From Chitinophaga flava (lineage in GTDB: Bacteria; Bacteroidota; Bacteroidia; Chitinophagales; Chitinophagaceae): a DNA stretch of 64,000 bases. The notes beneath the pieces were generated by a model, which was given only the letters and a program-made list of their open reading frames with translations, was not told the origin of the DNA and did not search any database. A program made the translations under genes and the position numbers. Where the stretch lies: positions 3,782,001 through 3,846,000 of the forward strand of contig NZ_QFFJ01000002.1 in NCBI RefSeq assembly GCF_003308995.1, written 5' to 3'. Shown piece by piece: positions 43,537-52,828 of this stretch. The first letter of the stretch is position 1; each line of letters starts with the position of its first letter.

Positions 43537-44073
43537 TTATGCTTCGCTGATCTTGATCAGCGCAAACAGTGCATAGTTTACAATATCCACATAGTTGGCA
43601 TCTATTCCTTCTGATATCAGTGTTTGTCCCTGGTTACGCAGGATCTGTTTTATGCGCAGCAATTTGGTCAGGATGAGGTCTACAAAAGACTCCTGGCTCA
43701 TATCACGCCAGGCTTCTCCATAGTCGTGGTTTTTGGCCTCCATGACCGTTTTGATCTCATAAATATAATGATTATAGAGATTCTCTACTTCTTCTACAGG
43801 CAAATCCGTATAGGGGTTACCGTGCTGCTCCATCTGGATTAATCCGATAACGCCATAGTTTACGATGCCTTTGAATTCTCCTTCAATATTGTCTTCTACT
43901 TTTTGTGCGCCGATCTCCTGTATATTACGAATACGCTGGGCTTTGATAAAAATCTGGTCTACCACTGAAATGGGACGTAACACCCGCCAGGAAGTGCCGT
44001 AATCTTTTGTTTTTTTCAGGAAGATGTCTTTGCAGCCAGCGATAGCGGCTTCGTATTGTGCTAATGTACTCAT
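43537..44073 (-). CDS. DUF1599 protein, internally duplicated
   Basis: 178 residues built of two related blocks, residues about 17-82 (KKTKDYGTSWRVLRPISVVDQIFIKAQRIRNI...GIVNYGVIGLIQM) and about 107-176 (MEAKNHDYGEAWRDMSQESFVDLILTKLLRIKQI...DIVNYALFALIKI). The (K/N)xxDYGxxW and (V/I)VNYxxxxLI signatures belong to DUF1599, described as a nucleotide modification associated domain in phages; the bacterial role is unknown. Divergent from folP. Confidence 0.85.
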   Translation of the reverse strand: MSTLAQYEAAIAGCKDIFLKKTKDYGTSWRVLRPISVVDQIFIKAQRIRNIQEIGAQKVEDNIEGEFKGIVNYGVIGLIQMEQHGNPYTDLPVEEVENLYNHYIYEIKTVMEAKNHDYGEAWRDMSQESFVDLILTKLLRIKQILRNQGQTLISEGIDANYVDIVNYALFALIKISEA

Positions 44074-44186
44074 GATCCTATTGACAGGGAATCGTGCATA
44101 TCAGGGAGAGGAAGGCATATAAAGTCCTTGTCAAACTTTGTCTTCTTTGTTCCTTTGCATGCGTAATTCCTTTATTTTGCATTACT

Positions 44187-44194
44187 TAAATTTG
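44187..44194 (+). promoter_or_regulatory. Candidate folP -7 box TAAATTTG
   Basis: TAnnTTTG match 45 bases before ATG 44239. No clear -33 element. Confidence 0.5.
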
Positions 44195-44238
44195 TGAACA
44201 GCGATTCAGGTGGCAAAATAAAGAATAAAAACCATTAA

Positions 44239-45102
44239 ATGAGATCACACCATATCAATACCCTAACGGAACCTGCTATTAACTGCCGGGGGCAACTACT
44301 TTCACTTGCCAGGCCGGTAGTAATGGGCATCATCAATGTAACAGAAGATTCCTTTTATGAAGGCAGCAGAATGCATGAGTTGCATCAGGTGGTAGAGAAA
44401 GCCGGACAACATCTGCAGGAAGGAGCTGCGATCCTTGACCTTGGCGCACAGAGCACCAGACCCGGCGCTACCCTGATAGGACCGGAAGAAGAGCTGGAAC
44501 GGTTGTTACCAGCTATTCATGCTATTTTAAACCGTTACCCGCAGGCTATCATCTCTATAGATACCTGGTATGCCGCAGTAGCGGAAAAAACCATACACGC
44601 CGGCGCCGCCATCATCAACGATATCAGCGCAGGTGACCTGGATAAAGACATGATACCCGTAGCCGGCCGACTGAAGGTCCCTTACATTGCCATGCACATG
44701 CAGGGTAAACCCGCTACCATGCAACAGAAGCCTCATTATGAAAATGTGGTGCAGGATGTACTCGACTATATGGCAAAAAAACTGGCCGAATGCCGGGCAG
44801 CCGGGATCCGCGATTTTATTGCCGACCCCGGATTCGGATTCGGGAAAACACTGGAACATAACTATGCACTGATGAAAGATCTTTCGCTCTTTCATCAGAT
44901 ACTGGGGACGCCAGTACTTACTGGCATTTCCCGCAAATCAATGATTCACAAGTTTTTAAATATTAGTCCTTCTGAAGCATTAAATGGGACAACAGTACTC
45001 AACACCATTGCGTTGCTACATGGTACCCACATACTGAGGGTGCATGATGTAAAAGCAGCGGTGGAAGCAGTCAGGATTACAGAGAAAATGAAAGGCAATT
45101 AA
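44239..45102 (+). CDS. folP: Dihydropteroate synthase
   Basis: 287-residue TIM barrel that joins pterin pyrophosphate and p-aminobenzoate in folate synthesis; target of sulfonamides. Both signatures are present: MGIINVTEDSFYEG (usually IINVTPDSF; Pro replaced by Glu here) and AAILDLGAQSTRPGA, plus DPGFGFGKTLEHNYALM and GISRKSMIHKF for the pterin and phosphate sites. Followed closely by cdaA on the same strand (20 bases), a conserved Bacteroidota order. Confidence 0.94.
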   Translation: MRSHHINTLTEPAINCRGQLLSLARPVVMGIINVTEDSFYEGSRMHELHQVVEKAGQHLQEGAAILDLGAQSTRPGATLIGPEEELERLLPAIHAILNRYPQAIISIDTWYAAVAEKTIHAGAAIINDISAGDLDKDMIPVAGRLKVPYIAMHMQGKPATMQQKPHYENVVQDVLDYMAKKLAECRAAGIRDFIADPGFGFGKTLEHNYALMKDLSLFHQILGTPVLTGISRKSMIHKFLNISPSEALNGTTVLNTIALLHGTHILRVHDVKAAVEAVRITEKMKGN

Positions 45103-45122
45103 ATCTTACTATTTTTACAATT

Positions 45123-45935
45123 ATGAAGGAAGTAATACAATTATATGGATATGAGTTTCGCTGGCTGAACGTACTGGACCTGCTGATAGTCGTTTTTTTA
45201 ATCATTCAACTGTATCGTTTATTAAAAGGTAGCCTGGCCTTCAATATTTTTGTCGGGCTTCTGATGGTATATGCTGTTTTTTTTCTGGTCAGGGCTCTGC
45301 AGATGCCTATTCTCACCAGCATCCTCCAGAACTTTATTAATGTGGGCATCATCGCCATCATTATTATCTTTCAGCCGGAGATCCGCAAATTCCTGCTGGT
45401 ACTTGGCAAGAAGACCCCTTTAAGCAAAGACAGTTTTCTGACCAAACTGTTCCTGCCCGACAAATTTAAAAGCTATAAGGACGAAGAAAATATTATTAAT
45501 GAGGTGATAGTAGCTGTGAGCCACATGCAGGCCACCTATACCGGTGCCCTGATCGTAATTGCCACCACCTACCGTCTGAAGTTTGACACCGCTTCCAGCA
45601 TTCCCATTGATGGTAACGTTAGTTCCAAACTGATCGAGAGTATATTCGAAAAACACAGTCCCCTGCACGACGGTGCCCTGATCATTGTAGGCAATAAAAT
45701 ACTGGCAGCTAAAGTAATCCTGCCCGTTTCGGAAAATCCCAATCTGCCTACAAGAGTAGGTCTGCGCCACCGCTCTGCAGTAGGTATCACTGAGCACAGT
45801 GACAACCTGGCCATCATCGTTTCGGAAGAAAGAGGTACCATTTCCTACGCGCAGGACGGTAATCTGGTGACCGAGGTTTCACTCGAAGACCTTAAAGTAA
45901 AACTGTATGAAGTGTTGATTGATGGTTATGCATGA
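45123..45935 (+). CDS. cdaA: Diadenylate cyclase CdaA
   Basis: 270 residues making c-di-AMP from two ATP. Three N-terminal membrane helices (about 17-36, 41-57, 72-84) and the DAC domain with DGA (183-185, in PLHDGALIIVGNKI) and RHR (215-217, in VGLRHRSAVGI). Standard CdaA length. Second gene after folP; the CdaR regulator is not in the window. Followed by a DCC-family thiol oxidoreductase gene 31 bases away. Confidence 0.95.
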   Translation: MKEVIQLYGYEFRWLNVLDLLIVVFLIIQLYRLLKGSLAFNIFVGLLMVYAVFFLVRALQMPILTSILQNFINVGIIAIIIIFQPEIRKFLLVLGKKTPLSKDSFLTKLFLPDKFKSYKDEENIINEVIVAVSHMQATYTGALIVIATTYRLKFDTASSIPIDGNVSSKLIESIFEKHSPLHDGALIIVGNKILAAKVILPVSENPNLPTRVGLRHRSAVGITEHSDNLAIIVSEERGTISYAQDGNLVTEVSLEDLKVKLYEVLIDGYA

Positions 45936-45966
45936 GCATATAACGTGAACGCCACAATGACAACCG

Positions 45967-46359
45967 ATGGACATTATCTTATTTGACGGGGTTTGTAATT
46001 TCTGTAATGCCAGCATCAATTTCGTGATCCGTCATGACCGGCAAGGGCGCTTTCGTTTTGCCCCTTTACAATCAGAAACTGCTGTGGCATTAGGTACATC
46101 TCTCCATTTCGACACCAGCCGGCTGGAGACGTTTGTACTGGTACAAAACGGAAAAGTGTATACGAAAAGTACGGCAGCCCTCCGGGTAGCCAGGCAACTC
46201 CCCTTTCCCTGGAGAGGAATGTATGCCTTCATTATAATACCCCGCTTTATCCGCGATGCTGTTTATTCTCTTGTTGCGCGTAACCGTTACCGTTGGTTCG
46301 GAAAAAAAGACAGTTGTATGATACCTACCCCTGAAATCAGGGGTAGGTTTCTGCAATAA
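45967..46359 (+). CDS. DCC-family thiol-disulfide oxidoreductase-like protein
   Basis: 130 residues of the DUF393/DCC family: DGVCNFCNASINFVIRHD with the CxxC at Cys10/Cys13, then RFRFAPLQSET and the tail RYRWFGKK. A thioredoxin-like redox fold is known for the family, substrate unknown. Likely the last gene of the folP-cdaA transcript, ended by the strong terminator at 46394. Confidence 0.88.
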   Translation: MDIILFDGVCNFCNASINFVIRHDRQGRFRFAPLQSETAVALGTSLHFDTSRLETFVLVQNGKVYTKSTAALRVARQLPFPWRGMYAFIIIPRFIRDAVYSLVARNRYRWFGKKDSCMIPTPEIRGRFLQ

Positions 46360-46393
46360 TTTCCAGGCAGGCCTTTCGGAAAACGCCAAACTA

Positions 46394-46436
46394 AAAGCCT
46401 CATTATTAAACATCAACAGTTTAATAATGAGGCTTT
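46394..46436. terminator. Bidirectional intrinsic terminator
   Basis: 18-bp perfect stem AAAGCCTCATTATTAAAC / GTTTAATAATGAGGCTTT, seven-base loop, between the convergent DCC and FKBP genes. Confidence 0.9.
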
Positions 46437-46463
46437 ATAATTTATCTGCCGGAGGCAGGGTAA

Positions 46464-47357
46464 TTACTTCTTCTTAGCAGGAGCTGGAGCAGGAGTAGCT
46501 GCTACCGGAGCTGCTGGTTCTGGTGCACCAGGTTTGATATCAACCAGCTGAACGTCGAACACCAGGATAGAGTTACCAGGAATTGCCGGAGGGCTACCTT
46601 GTAAACCGTAAGCCAGTGTAGAAGGAATCAGCAGGGTAGCTTTGGAACCTTTTTTCAGTCCGCTCAGACCAGAATCCCAGCCTTTGATTACGAAACCACG
46701 GCCAATTGGGAATTTGATAGGTTCTAAAGGCATACCAGGACGCAGAGTAGAATCCAGGCTGGAGTCAAATACTTTACCGGAAGTCAGTTTACCAGTATAG
46801 TGTACTACTACGGTGTCACCTGCGTTAGGTGTGCTGCCGGTACCTTCCTGGGTAACAGCGATGTATACACCATCAGGGTTTTTAGTAGCGTTGATTTTGT
46901 TTTTCTCCATGTATTCCTTGATCGCTTTCTCATCTTTCTCTTTCTGGCTTGCAGCAGAGAATTTATTTTCAACTGCGAAAGTGATTTTCAGCTTGTCGCC
47001 TTTTTTACCGAACGGAGGACGCTCGTTAGCTGGTAATGAATCCCAGGGAATTACAAAAGTAGCACTGTCACCTTCGTGCAGGAGGGCCAGACCTTCCATC
47101 AGGTCGTACTTGTTCTGAGGTTTGGAAATCAGTACGGGAATAGCAGCTCCCACGATTTTACGGGATTCACCCAGGATAGAGTCGTTAATGCGCTGAGTCA
47201 CATTCATCAGGGCGGTATCTCCCAGCTTCAGTTGTGCTCCGCTGCCGGATTTGTGAACGATATATTCAATACCGCCTGGTGTTTTTTTAACACCTGTTCC
47301 GCAGCTGGCTATCAATAAGCCTAACGCTGCAACTAATAACTGATTGTTTCTTTTCAT
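46464..47357 (-). CDS. FKBP-type peptidyl-prolyl isomerase lipoprotein
   Basis: 297 residues, lipobox IASC (Cys19). Residues about 25-135 form a degenerate FKBP-like or chaperone domain; residues about 160-275 form a canonical FKBP domain (DTVVVHYTGKLTSGKVFDSS, FVIKGWDSGLSGLKKGSKATLLIPSTLAYG, VFDVQLVDI). The tail is Pro/Ala-rich and ends in PAKKK, close in composition to the Ala/Lys-rich peptide at 25500. Acts in the envelope on proline isomerisation. Confidence 0.9.
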   Translation of the reverse strand: MKRNNQLLVAALGLLIASCGTGVKKTPGGIEYIVHKSGSGAQLKLGDTALMNVTQRINDSILGESRKIVGAAIPVLISKPQNKYDLMEGLALLHEGDSATFVIPWDSLPANERPPFGKKGDKLKITFAVENKFSAASQKEKDEKAIKEYMEKNKINATKNPDGVYIAVTQEGTGSTPNAGDTVVVHYTGKLTSGKVFDSSLDSTLRPGMPLEPIKFPIGRGFVIKGWDSGLSGLKKGSKATLLIPSTLAYGLQGSPPAIPGNSILVFDVQLVDIKPGAPEPAAPVAATPAPAPAKKK

Positions 47358-47397
47358 TTGATTGTATTAGTAGTTGATATACTTAGTAACAGTTATA

Positions 47398-48402
47398 CTA
47401 TTGCAAAAGTGTTTCGTTTTCTTCTACTGCCTTAATAAATCGGTTCACTGTTTTCTCCAAAGAATCGGTACTTCTGCCGCCAGAGGCGTTGAAATGTCCT
47501 CCTCCGTCGAAGTATTTCCGGGCAAAAGTGTTTACATCAAAGTTGCCTTTGGAGCGGAAAGACAATTTCACTTCTGAGTTACGGTCAATGATCAACGCAG
47601 CCATCTTAATGCCCTGGATAGAAAGCAGGAAATTTACCAGTCCTTCTGTATCACCGGTTTGAAGGTCAAACCGTTTCAGGTCGGAATAAGGGATGGCGAG
47701 CATAGCCGTATTAAACTCATAGAATACTTCCATCCGGTTCAGGAGGCTGTGGCCCAGGAAGCGGAGGCGGTTTTCCAGGAAGTTATCATATATTTCCTGA
47801 TGGATCAGTTCATGCTTCAATCCTCTGTCCATCAGGTCTGCTACCATCCGGTGAACGCGGGCAGTAGTAGAGGCAAAACGGAAGGATCCGGTATCGGTTA
47901 CCGTTCCGGCGTAGATGCACTCGGCAATGTTCAGATTGATAAACCGCTCGTCTCCCAGCTTGTAGATGGTTTCATAAACCAACTGTGCTGTGGAACTGGC
48001 GGAAGTATCGCTGACACCGTAATCAAAACTGGGATGAGGCTCCAGGTGATGATCAATCAGTATTTTGATACAGTTGAGATTTTCCAGGTGGGGCGCCAGA
48101 TTTTTGGTGCGGTACAATGCATTGAAGTCCAGACAGAATAGCAGTTCAATACCTTTCAGTGCTTCCAGTGCTTTGTCGGTAGAAGACTCAAAATCAATCA
48201 CACTGTCCGCTCCGGGCATCCATTTTAAAAAATCCGGAAAATTGGTAGGAGATATTACCGTCACCTGGTGGCCTTTTTGTACCAGATAGTGGTATAATGC
48301 CAGTGAAGATCCCATTGCGTCCGCATCAGGTTTCTGATGCATCGTTATTACCACTTTCTTAGGATTTTCCAGTAAAGGTTTAATTTCCTCGATCGACTTC
48401 AT
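47398..48402 (-). CDS. DHH-family oligoribonuclease / pAp phosphatase (NrnA-like)
   Basis: 334 residues with the DHH plan: DADAMGSSLALY (metal-binding Asp), LFCLDFNALYRTKNL, LIDHHLEPH (DHH motif) and DTSASSTAQLVYETIY, then a DHHA1 C-terminal domain ending GGGHFNASGG. These enzymes degrade nano-RNA and 3'-phosphoadenosine phosphate. 40 bases downstream begins the FKBP gene on the same strand. Confidence 0.92.
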   Translation of the reverse strand: MKSIEEIKPLLENPKKVVITMHQKPDADAMGSSLALYHYLVQKGHQVTVISPTNFPDFLKWMPGADSVIDFESSTDKALEALKGIELLFCLDFNALYRTKNLAPHLENLNCIKILIDHHLEPHPSFDYGVSDTSASSTAQLVYETIYKLGDERFINLNIAECIYAGTVTDTGSFRFASTTARVHRMVADLMDRGLKHELIHQEIYDNFLENRLRFLGHSLLNRMEVFYEFNTAMLAIPYSDLKRFDLQTGDTEGLVNFLLSIQGIKMAALIIDRNSEVKLSFRSKGNFDVNTFARKYFDGGGHFNASGGRSTDSLEKTVNRFIKAVEENETLLQ

Positions 48403-48502
48403 TCAAAAACTGTAATGTTAAGAGTAATTTCTGGTCACAACCAATAAATTGCAACAGAAAACGAAGTGCGAAGATCTTTATTTGATGCAGAATTTCAAAA
48501 TT

Positions 48503-48534
48503 TTTTACCACTAAAGAAAATGTAATTACTTTTG
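48503..48534 (+). promoter_or_regulatory. Candidate ndk promoter
   Basis: TTTT (48503-48506), 20-base spacer, TACTTTTG (48527-48534); the -7 element fits TAnnTTTG exactly and the -33 element differs at one base from TTTG. Leader to ATG 48567 about 25 bases. Confidence 0.6.
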
Positions 48535-48566
48535 CGGCCTAATCTGTAATTCGGAATAAAACATAT

Positions 48567-48983
48567 ATGAGCAACAGAACATTTACAATGATTAAGCCTG
48601 ATGCGGTAGCAAACGGGCATATTGGTGGCATCCTGAACATGATCAATGCCGCAGGTTTCCGTATCGTAGCCATGAAAATGACCCATCTGTCATCAGCGAA
48701 AGCAGGCGAATTCTACGCAGTACACAAAGAAAGACCTTTCTACGGTGAACTGGTTGAATTCATGAGCAGCGGGCACATTGTAGCAGCTATCCTGGAGAAA
48801 GAAAATGCAGTAGAAGATTTTCGTACCCTGATCGGAGCTACCAACCCTGCCAATGCAGAAGAAGGTACTATCCGTAAAAAATACGCTGAGTCTATCGGTC
48901 GTAACGCTGTTCACGGTTCCGACTCTAACGAGAATGCACTGATCGAAGGTGATTTCTTCTTCAGCGCCCTGGAAAAATTCTAA
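48567..48983 (+). CDS. ndk: Nucleoside-diphosphate kinase
   Basis: 138 residues transferring phosphate between nucleoside tri- and diphosphates. RTFTMIKPDAVANGHIGGI (opening), active-site His116 in RNAVHGSDS, and FYGELVEFMSSG are all standard. Single gene with its own promoter and terminator. Confidence 0.97.
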   Translation: MSNRTFTMIKPDAVANGHIGGILNMINAAGFRIVAMKMTHLSSAKAGEFYAVHKERPFYGELVEFMSSGHIVAAILEKENAVEDFRTLIGATNPANAEEGTIRKKYAESIGRNAVHGSDSNENALIEGDFFFSALEKF

Positions 48984-49320
48984 TCTGCCGGTGACTTTTA
49001 TAGTCACTTGAAAGCATAAATAACCTGATTTCAAACCATGACGGACATTTGGTTCCGCTTGTAAGAAATCAGGTTATTTTTTTGTTCTAAAAAACTGATT
49101 CCAAGCAACTTATACAAGTATACTTAAAGCACCATAGCAGATAGCCAGACATTTGGCACATTTTAATCGGCAAAACAGATTCAGAGCTTGATTTTCAAGC
49201 TATAAATTCCAGCTTTTGTTACAAAATAGCAGGTTTAAAAGCTACAAAATGTAATATTACAAACAATTGATTTTCAATAAAAATACGCAATCCACCTAAT
49301 CTACTACTTCAAAAAAATTA
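48984..49320. other. 337-base intergenic region after ndk
   Basis: Contains the branched ndk terminator and then AT-rich sequence; a small stem AGCTTG / CAAGCT at 49187-49203 may contribute to ending the minus-strand pyc transcript. Nothing else recognised. Confidence 0.4.
49021..49085 (+). terminator. ndk terminator, branched hairpin
   Basis: Outer stem TAACCTGATTTC / GAAATCAGGTTA with an inner AACCA / TGGTT pair, followed by TTTTTTTTG. Confidence 0.75.
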
Positions 49321-52300
49321 CTATTTTTCAATTTCAATCACCAAATCATCCTGTTGCACCATACTGCCCTCCCCTAACAGCACCTCTTTCACCTTTCCTT
49401 CACGAGTAGCCGTTACCGTTGTTTCCATCTTCATTGCTTCAATTATAAACAATGGCATATTCGGTGTAATCACATCACCTGACCGCACCAATACCTTCGA
49501 CAATTTCCCCGGCAAAGGTGCCCCTATCTCCACCGCAGAATTGGTTACCTTTTTATTCTCCGCCACCACACTTTTCACTGAATGGTCTCTTACCTGCACC
49601 TTACGTGCATAGCCATTCAGCTCGAACACCACCGTACGCATACCATGCTCATCTGCCGGTAATATATACAACAGCTTGACAATAATCGTCTTACCCTTAC
49701 TAAGCGTAATCAGGATTTCCTCCCCCTGTTTCAGTCCGTAGAAAAAAGCAGGCGTAGGGATCGCCTCTACATTACCAAACACCATCGCATGCTGATAGTA
49801 CTCATCAAACACCTTGGGGAACATATGGTAACTCAGGTAGTCCAGAAACTCTGTGTGCGGATACTTTTCCCGGAAAGCACCAAAATCCGCCTCAAAATCC
49901 ACCGGCGCCAGGTGCTCATTAGGCTTGCCCGCCAAAGGTCGCTCCCCTCTCAACACTATCTGTTGCAGCTTCGGAGGGAACCCGCCATATGGCACACCCA
50001 ACTCTCCCCGGAAAAAACCTTTTACCGAGGCAGGAAATGCCAGGTTACGGGTTTCATCCAATACATCTTCCGCAGTCAGCTGGTTACTGGTCATAAACAA
50101 GGCCATATCACCTACTACCTTGGAACTGGGGGTTACCTTGACGATGTCACCAAAAAGTTGGTTTACAGCAGCATAGTTTTGTTTGATTTCTTCCAGCTTG
50201 TCACCCAGTCCCAACGACTCCGCCTGCTGACGCAGGTTGGAATACTGCCCGCCGGGGATTTCATTTTCATAGATCTGTGCCGTACCCGCTTTCATATCTG
50301 ACTCAAAAGGATAGTAATATTCCCGCACATCCTCCCAGTAGTTGCTATGCTCATTCAGGGAAGCCAGGTTCATCCGGCTGCCGCGGGCATGCGTATCCAT
50401 CACAGCTGCCATGGAATTAAGATTGGGCTGGGAAGTGAGGCCACTAAGAGAGGCTATGGCTGTATCCACCACACTCACACCCGCTTCTATAGCTTTGAGA
50501 TAGGTGGCCGCCTGTACTCCGGCCGTATCATGTGTATGTAACACTACCGGCAACTTCACAGCGTCGCGGAGTGTTCCGATCAACACAGTGGCCGCCTCAG
50601 GTTTCAGCAGGCCGGCCATATCCTTGACAGCCAGCATATGTGCACCGGCATCTTCCAGTTTCCGGGCCAGGTCTGTATAGTACTGCAACGTATATTTATT
50701 ATTGGCCGGCCTCAATACATCGCCGGTATAACTAATGGCTGCCTGGGCAAGAGCGTTGGTGCGTTCCCGTACAAACCGGATGCTGGGCGCCATCGCTTCC
50801 ACCCAGTTCAGAGAGTCGAAGATGCGGAATATATCGATCCCGTTCTCTGCCGCCTTTTCTATGAAAGTCGCTATCAGGTTTTCAGGATATGCCGAGTAGC
50901 CGACAGCGTTAGATCCCCGGAACAACATCTGTAACAGGATGTTAGGCATCGCTTTGCGTAACAGCTGCAGTCGCCGCCAGGGGCATTCATGCAGAAAACG
51001 CATGGCCACATCGAAGGTAGCCCCACCCCATACCTCCATGGAAAATATCTCCGGATTGTTTTTGGCATAACTCTCTGCTACCGCCAGCATATCCCTGGTA
51101 CGCACCCGTGTGGCCAGTAAACTCTGATGCGCATCCCGGAAGGTGGTATCTGTATAATAGACCGGCGTCTCCTGTCGCAGCCATTGTACAAAAGCCTCCC
51201 GTCCCATTTCTTCCAGACGGTTTTTCATACCGGCCGGATAAGGCTTCAGTGGTTCATAGGAAGGAATGACGGGCGTACGGAAGGTCCTGCTCTCCGGCCT
51301 CCCTTTTATATCGGGATGACCATTGACCGTCACATCGGCCAGGTACATCAGTGTTTTGGTACCCCGGTCCCGTATCTGCGATAGTTTAAACAGCTCCGGA
51401 TGCTGGTCTATAAAAGCCACGGTACAATTCCCCTTCCGGAAAACATCATTGGTGATCACATTTTCCAGGAAGCGGATATTAGTCTTTACCCCTCTGATAC
51501 GGAATTCCCGTAAAGTCCGGTGCAGCCTGCCTGCAGCACCAGATAATGTGCGGCCCCAGGCTGTCACCTTTACCAGCATGGAATCAAAAAACGGCGAGAT
51601 TTTCACACCTGAATAGGTGCTACCCTCATCCAGCCGTATCCCGAAGCCGCCGGCATTGCGATAAGCGATGACGGTGCCATAGTCGGGTTTAAAATTATTC
51701 TCAGGGTCTTCAGTGGTGATACGGCACTGAATGGCAAATCCATTGAGTTGTACATCATCCTGCCCCCGGAGGAATATTTCCGGGTCAGACAGCCGGTGCC
51801 CCTGCGCTATCAGTATCTGGGAACGAACAATATCGATCCCGGTCACTTCTTCGGTTACTGTATGTTCTACCTGTATACGTGGGTTCACCTCTATAAAATA
51901 GATGTGGTGAGCCTTGTCTACCAGAAACTCCACCGTGCCCACATTATTAAAATCCACCCGGTGTGCCAGGCGGAGGGCGTATTCATATAGTTTATCACGG
52001 GTGTGCTGGGGTAGATTAGGTGAGGGAGCGATTTCCACGACTTTCTGGAAACGGCGCTGAACGGAGCAATCCCGCTCATAGAGATGTATAATATTACCGT
52101 AATGGTCTCCCATCAGCTGCACCTCTATATGTTTGGGTTCTTCTATAAATTTTTCTATGAAGATGGTATCATCACCGAAAGCCTTGGCCGCCTCGCTGCG
52201 GGCTTCCAGGAAAGCCCTTTCCAGGGCTGCTTCGCCAGGCACCATCCGCATCCCCCGCCCGCCTCCGCCGGCCGCCGCTTTCAACATCACCGGAAAGCCT

Positions 52301-52776
52301 ATACGACGAGCCTCCTGCAAAGCAGTGGCCACATCATCCAGTGGAAGTCTGCTGTCCTCTATCAGTGGCACTTCCGCTTCACGGGCCAACGCTTTGGCAG
52401 CTACCTTATCTCCCAGCCGGGCCATGATCTCCGGTGACGGACCTACGAAAATAATACCTTCTTCCTGGCAGCGACGGGCAAAGTGTACATTCTCACTCAG
52501 AAAACCATAACCGGGATGGATAGCATCCACCTGTTGGCTTTTAGCCAGGTTGATAAGTCCTTCAATATCGAGGTAGGGCTTCAGTGGCTCGTCATCACGC
52601 CCTATCTGGTATGCCTCGTCGGCCTTATAACGATGGAGGGAATATCTGTCTTCATAAGTAAAAACAGCGATCGTCCTGATGCGCAGCTCGGCGGCGGCCC
52701 TGAGTACACGTACCGCGATTTCGCCACGGTTGGCCACCAGCAATTTGGATATTTTTTTGAAGGAAGGGGTAGACAT
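49321..52776 (-). CDS. pyc: Pyruvate carboxylase
   Basis: 1151 residues in a single chain: biotin carboxylase (about 1-455, VANRGEIAVRVLRAA, AAGGGGRGMRMV, RDCSVQRRFQKVVEIAPS, EVNPRIQVEHTVTE), carboxyltransferase TIM barrel (about 530-1000, TTFRDAHQSLLATRVRTRDML), and a C-terminal biotinyl domain with the target Lys1116 in EAMKM. Makes oxaloacetate from pyruvate and bicarbonate with ATP, an anaplerotic enzyme. Full-length fusion, divergent from xerD with 52 bases between. Confidence 0.95.
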   Translation of the reverse strand: MSTPSFKKISKLLVANRGEIAVRVLRAAAELRIRTIAVFTYEDRYSLHRYKADEAYQIGRDDEPLKPYLDIEGLINLAKSQQVDAIHPGYGFLSENVHFARRCQEEGIIFVGPSPEIMARLGDKVAAKALAREAEVPLIEDSRLPLDDVATALQEARRIGFPVMLKAAAGGGGRGMRMVPGEAALERAFLEARSEAAKAFGDDTIFIEKFIEEPKHIEVQLMGDHYGNIIHLYERDCSVQRRFQKVVEIAPSPNLPQHTRDKLYEYALRLAHRVDFNNVGTVEFLVDKAHHIYFIEVNPRIQVEHTVTEEVTGIDIVRSQILIAQGHRLSDPEIFLRGQDDVQLNGFAIQCRITTEDPENNFKPDYGTVIAYRNAGGFGIRLDEGSTYSGVKISPFFDSMLVKVTAWGRTLSGAAGRLHRTLREFRIRGVKTNIRFLENVITNDVFRKGNCTVAFIDQHPELFKLSQIRDRGTKTLMYLADVTVNGHPDIKGRPESRTFRTPVIPSYEPLKPYPAGMKNRLEEMGREAFVQWLRQETPVYYTDTTFRDAHQSLLATRVRTRDMLAVAESYAKNNPEIFSMEVWGGATFDVAMRFLHECPWRRLQLLRKAMPNILLQMLFRGSNAVGYSAYPENLIATFIEKAAENGIDIFRIFDSLNWVEAMAPSIRFVRERTNALAQAAISYTGDVLRPANNKYTLQYYTDLARKLEDAGAHMLAVKDMAGLLKPEAATVLIGTLRDAVKLPVVLHTHDTAGVQAATYLKAIEAGVSVVDTAIASLSGLTSQPNLNSMAAVMDTHARGSRMNLASLNEHSNYWEDVREYYYPFESDMKAGTAQIYENEIPGGQYSNLRQQAESLGLGDKLEEIKQNYAAVNQLFGDIVKVTPSSKVVGDMALFMTSNQLTAEDVLDETRNLAFPASVKGFFRGELGVPYGGFPPKLQQIVLRGERPLAGKPNEHLAPVDFEADFGAFREKYPHTEFLDYLSYHMFPKVFDEYYQHAMVFGNVEAIPTPAFFYGLKQGEEILITLSKGKTIIVKLLYILPADEHGMRTVVFELNGYARKVQVRDHSVKSVVAENKKVTNSAVEIGAPLPGKLSKVLVRSGDVITPNMPLFIIEAMKMETTVTATREGKVKEVLLGEGSMVQQDDLVIEIEK

Positions 52777-52828
52777 ATCATGGAGTTATGATTTAAAAAT
52801 AGGGGAAAACTTTTAACTTGCCCACAAT

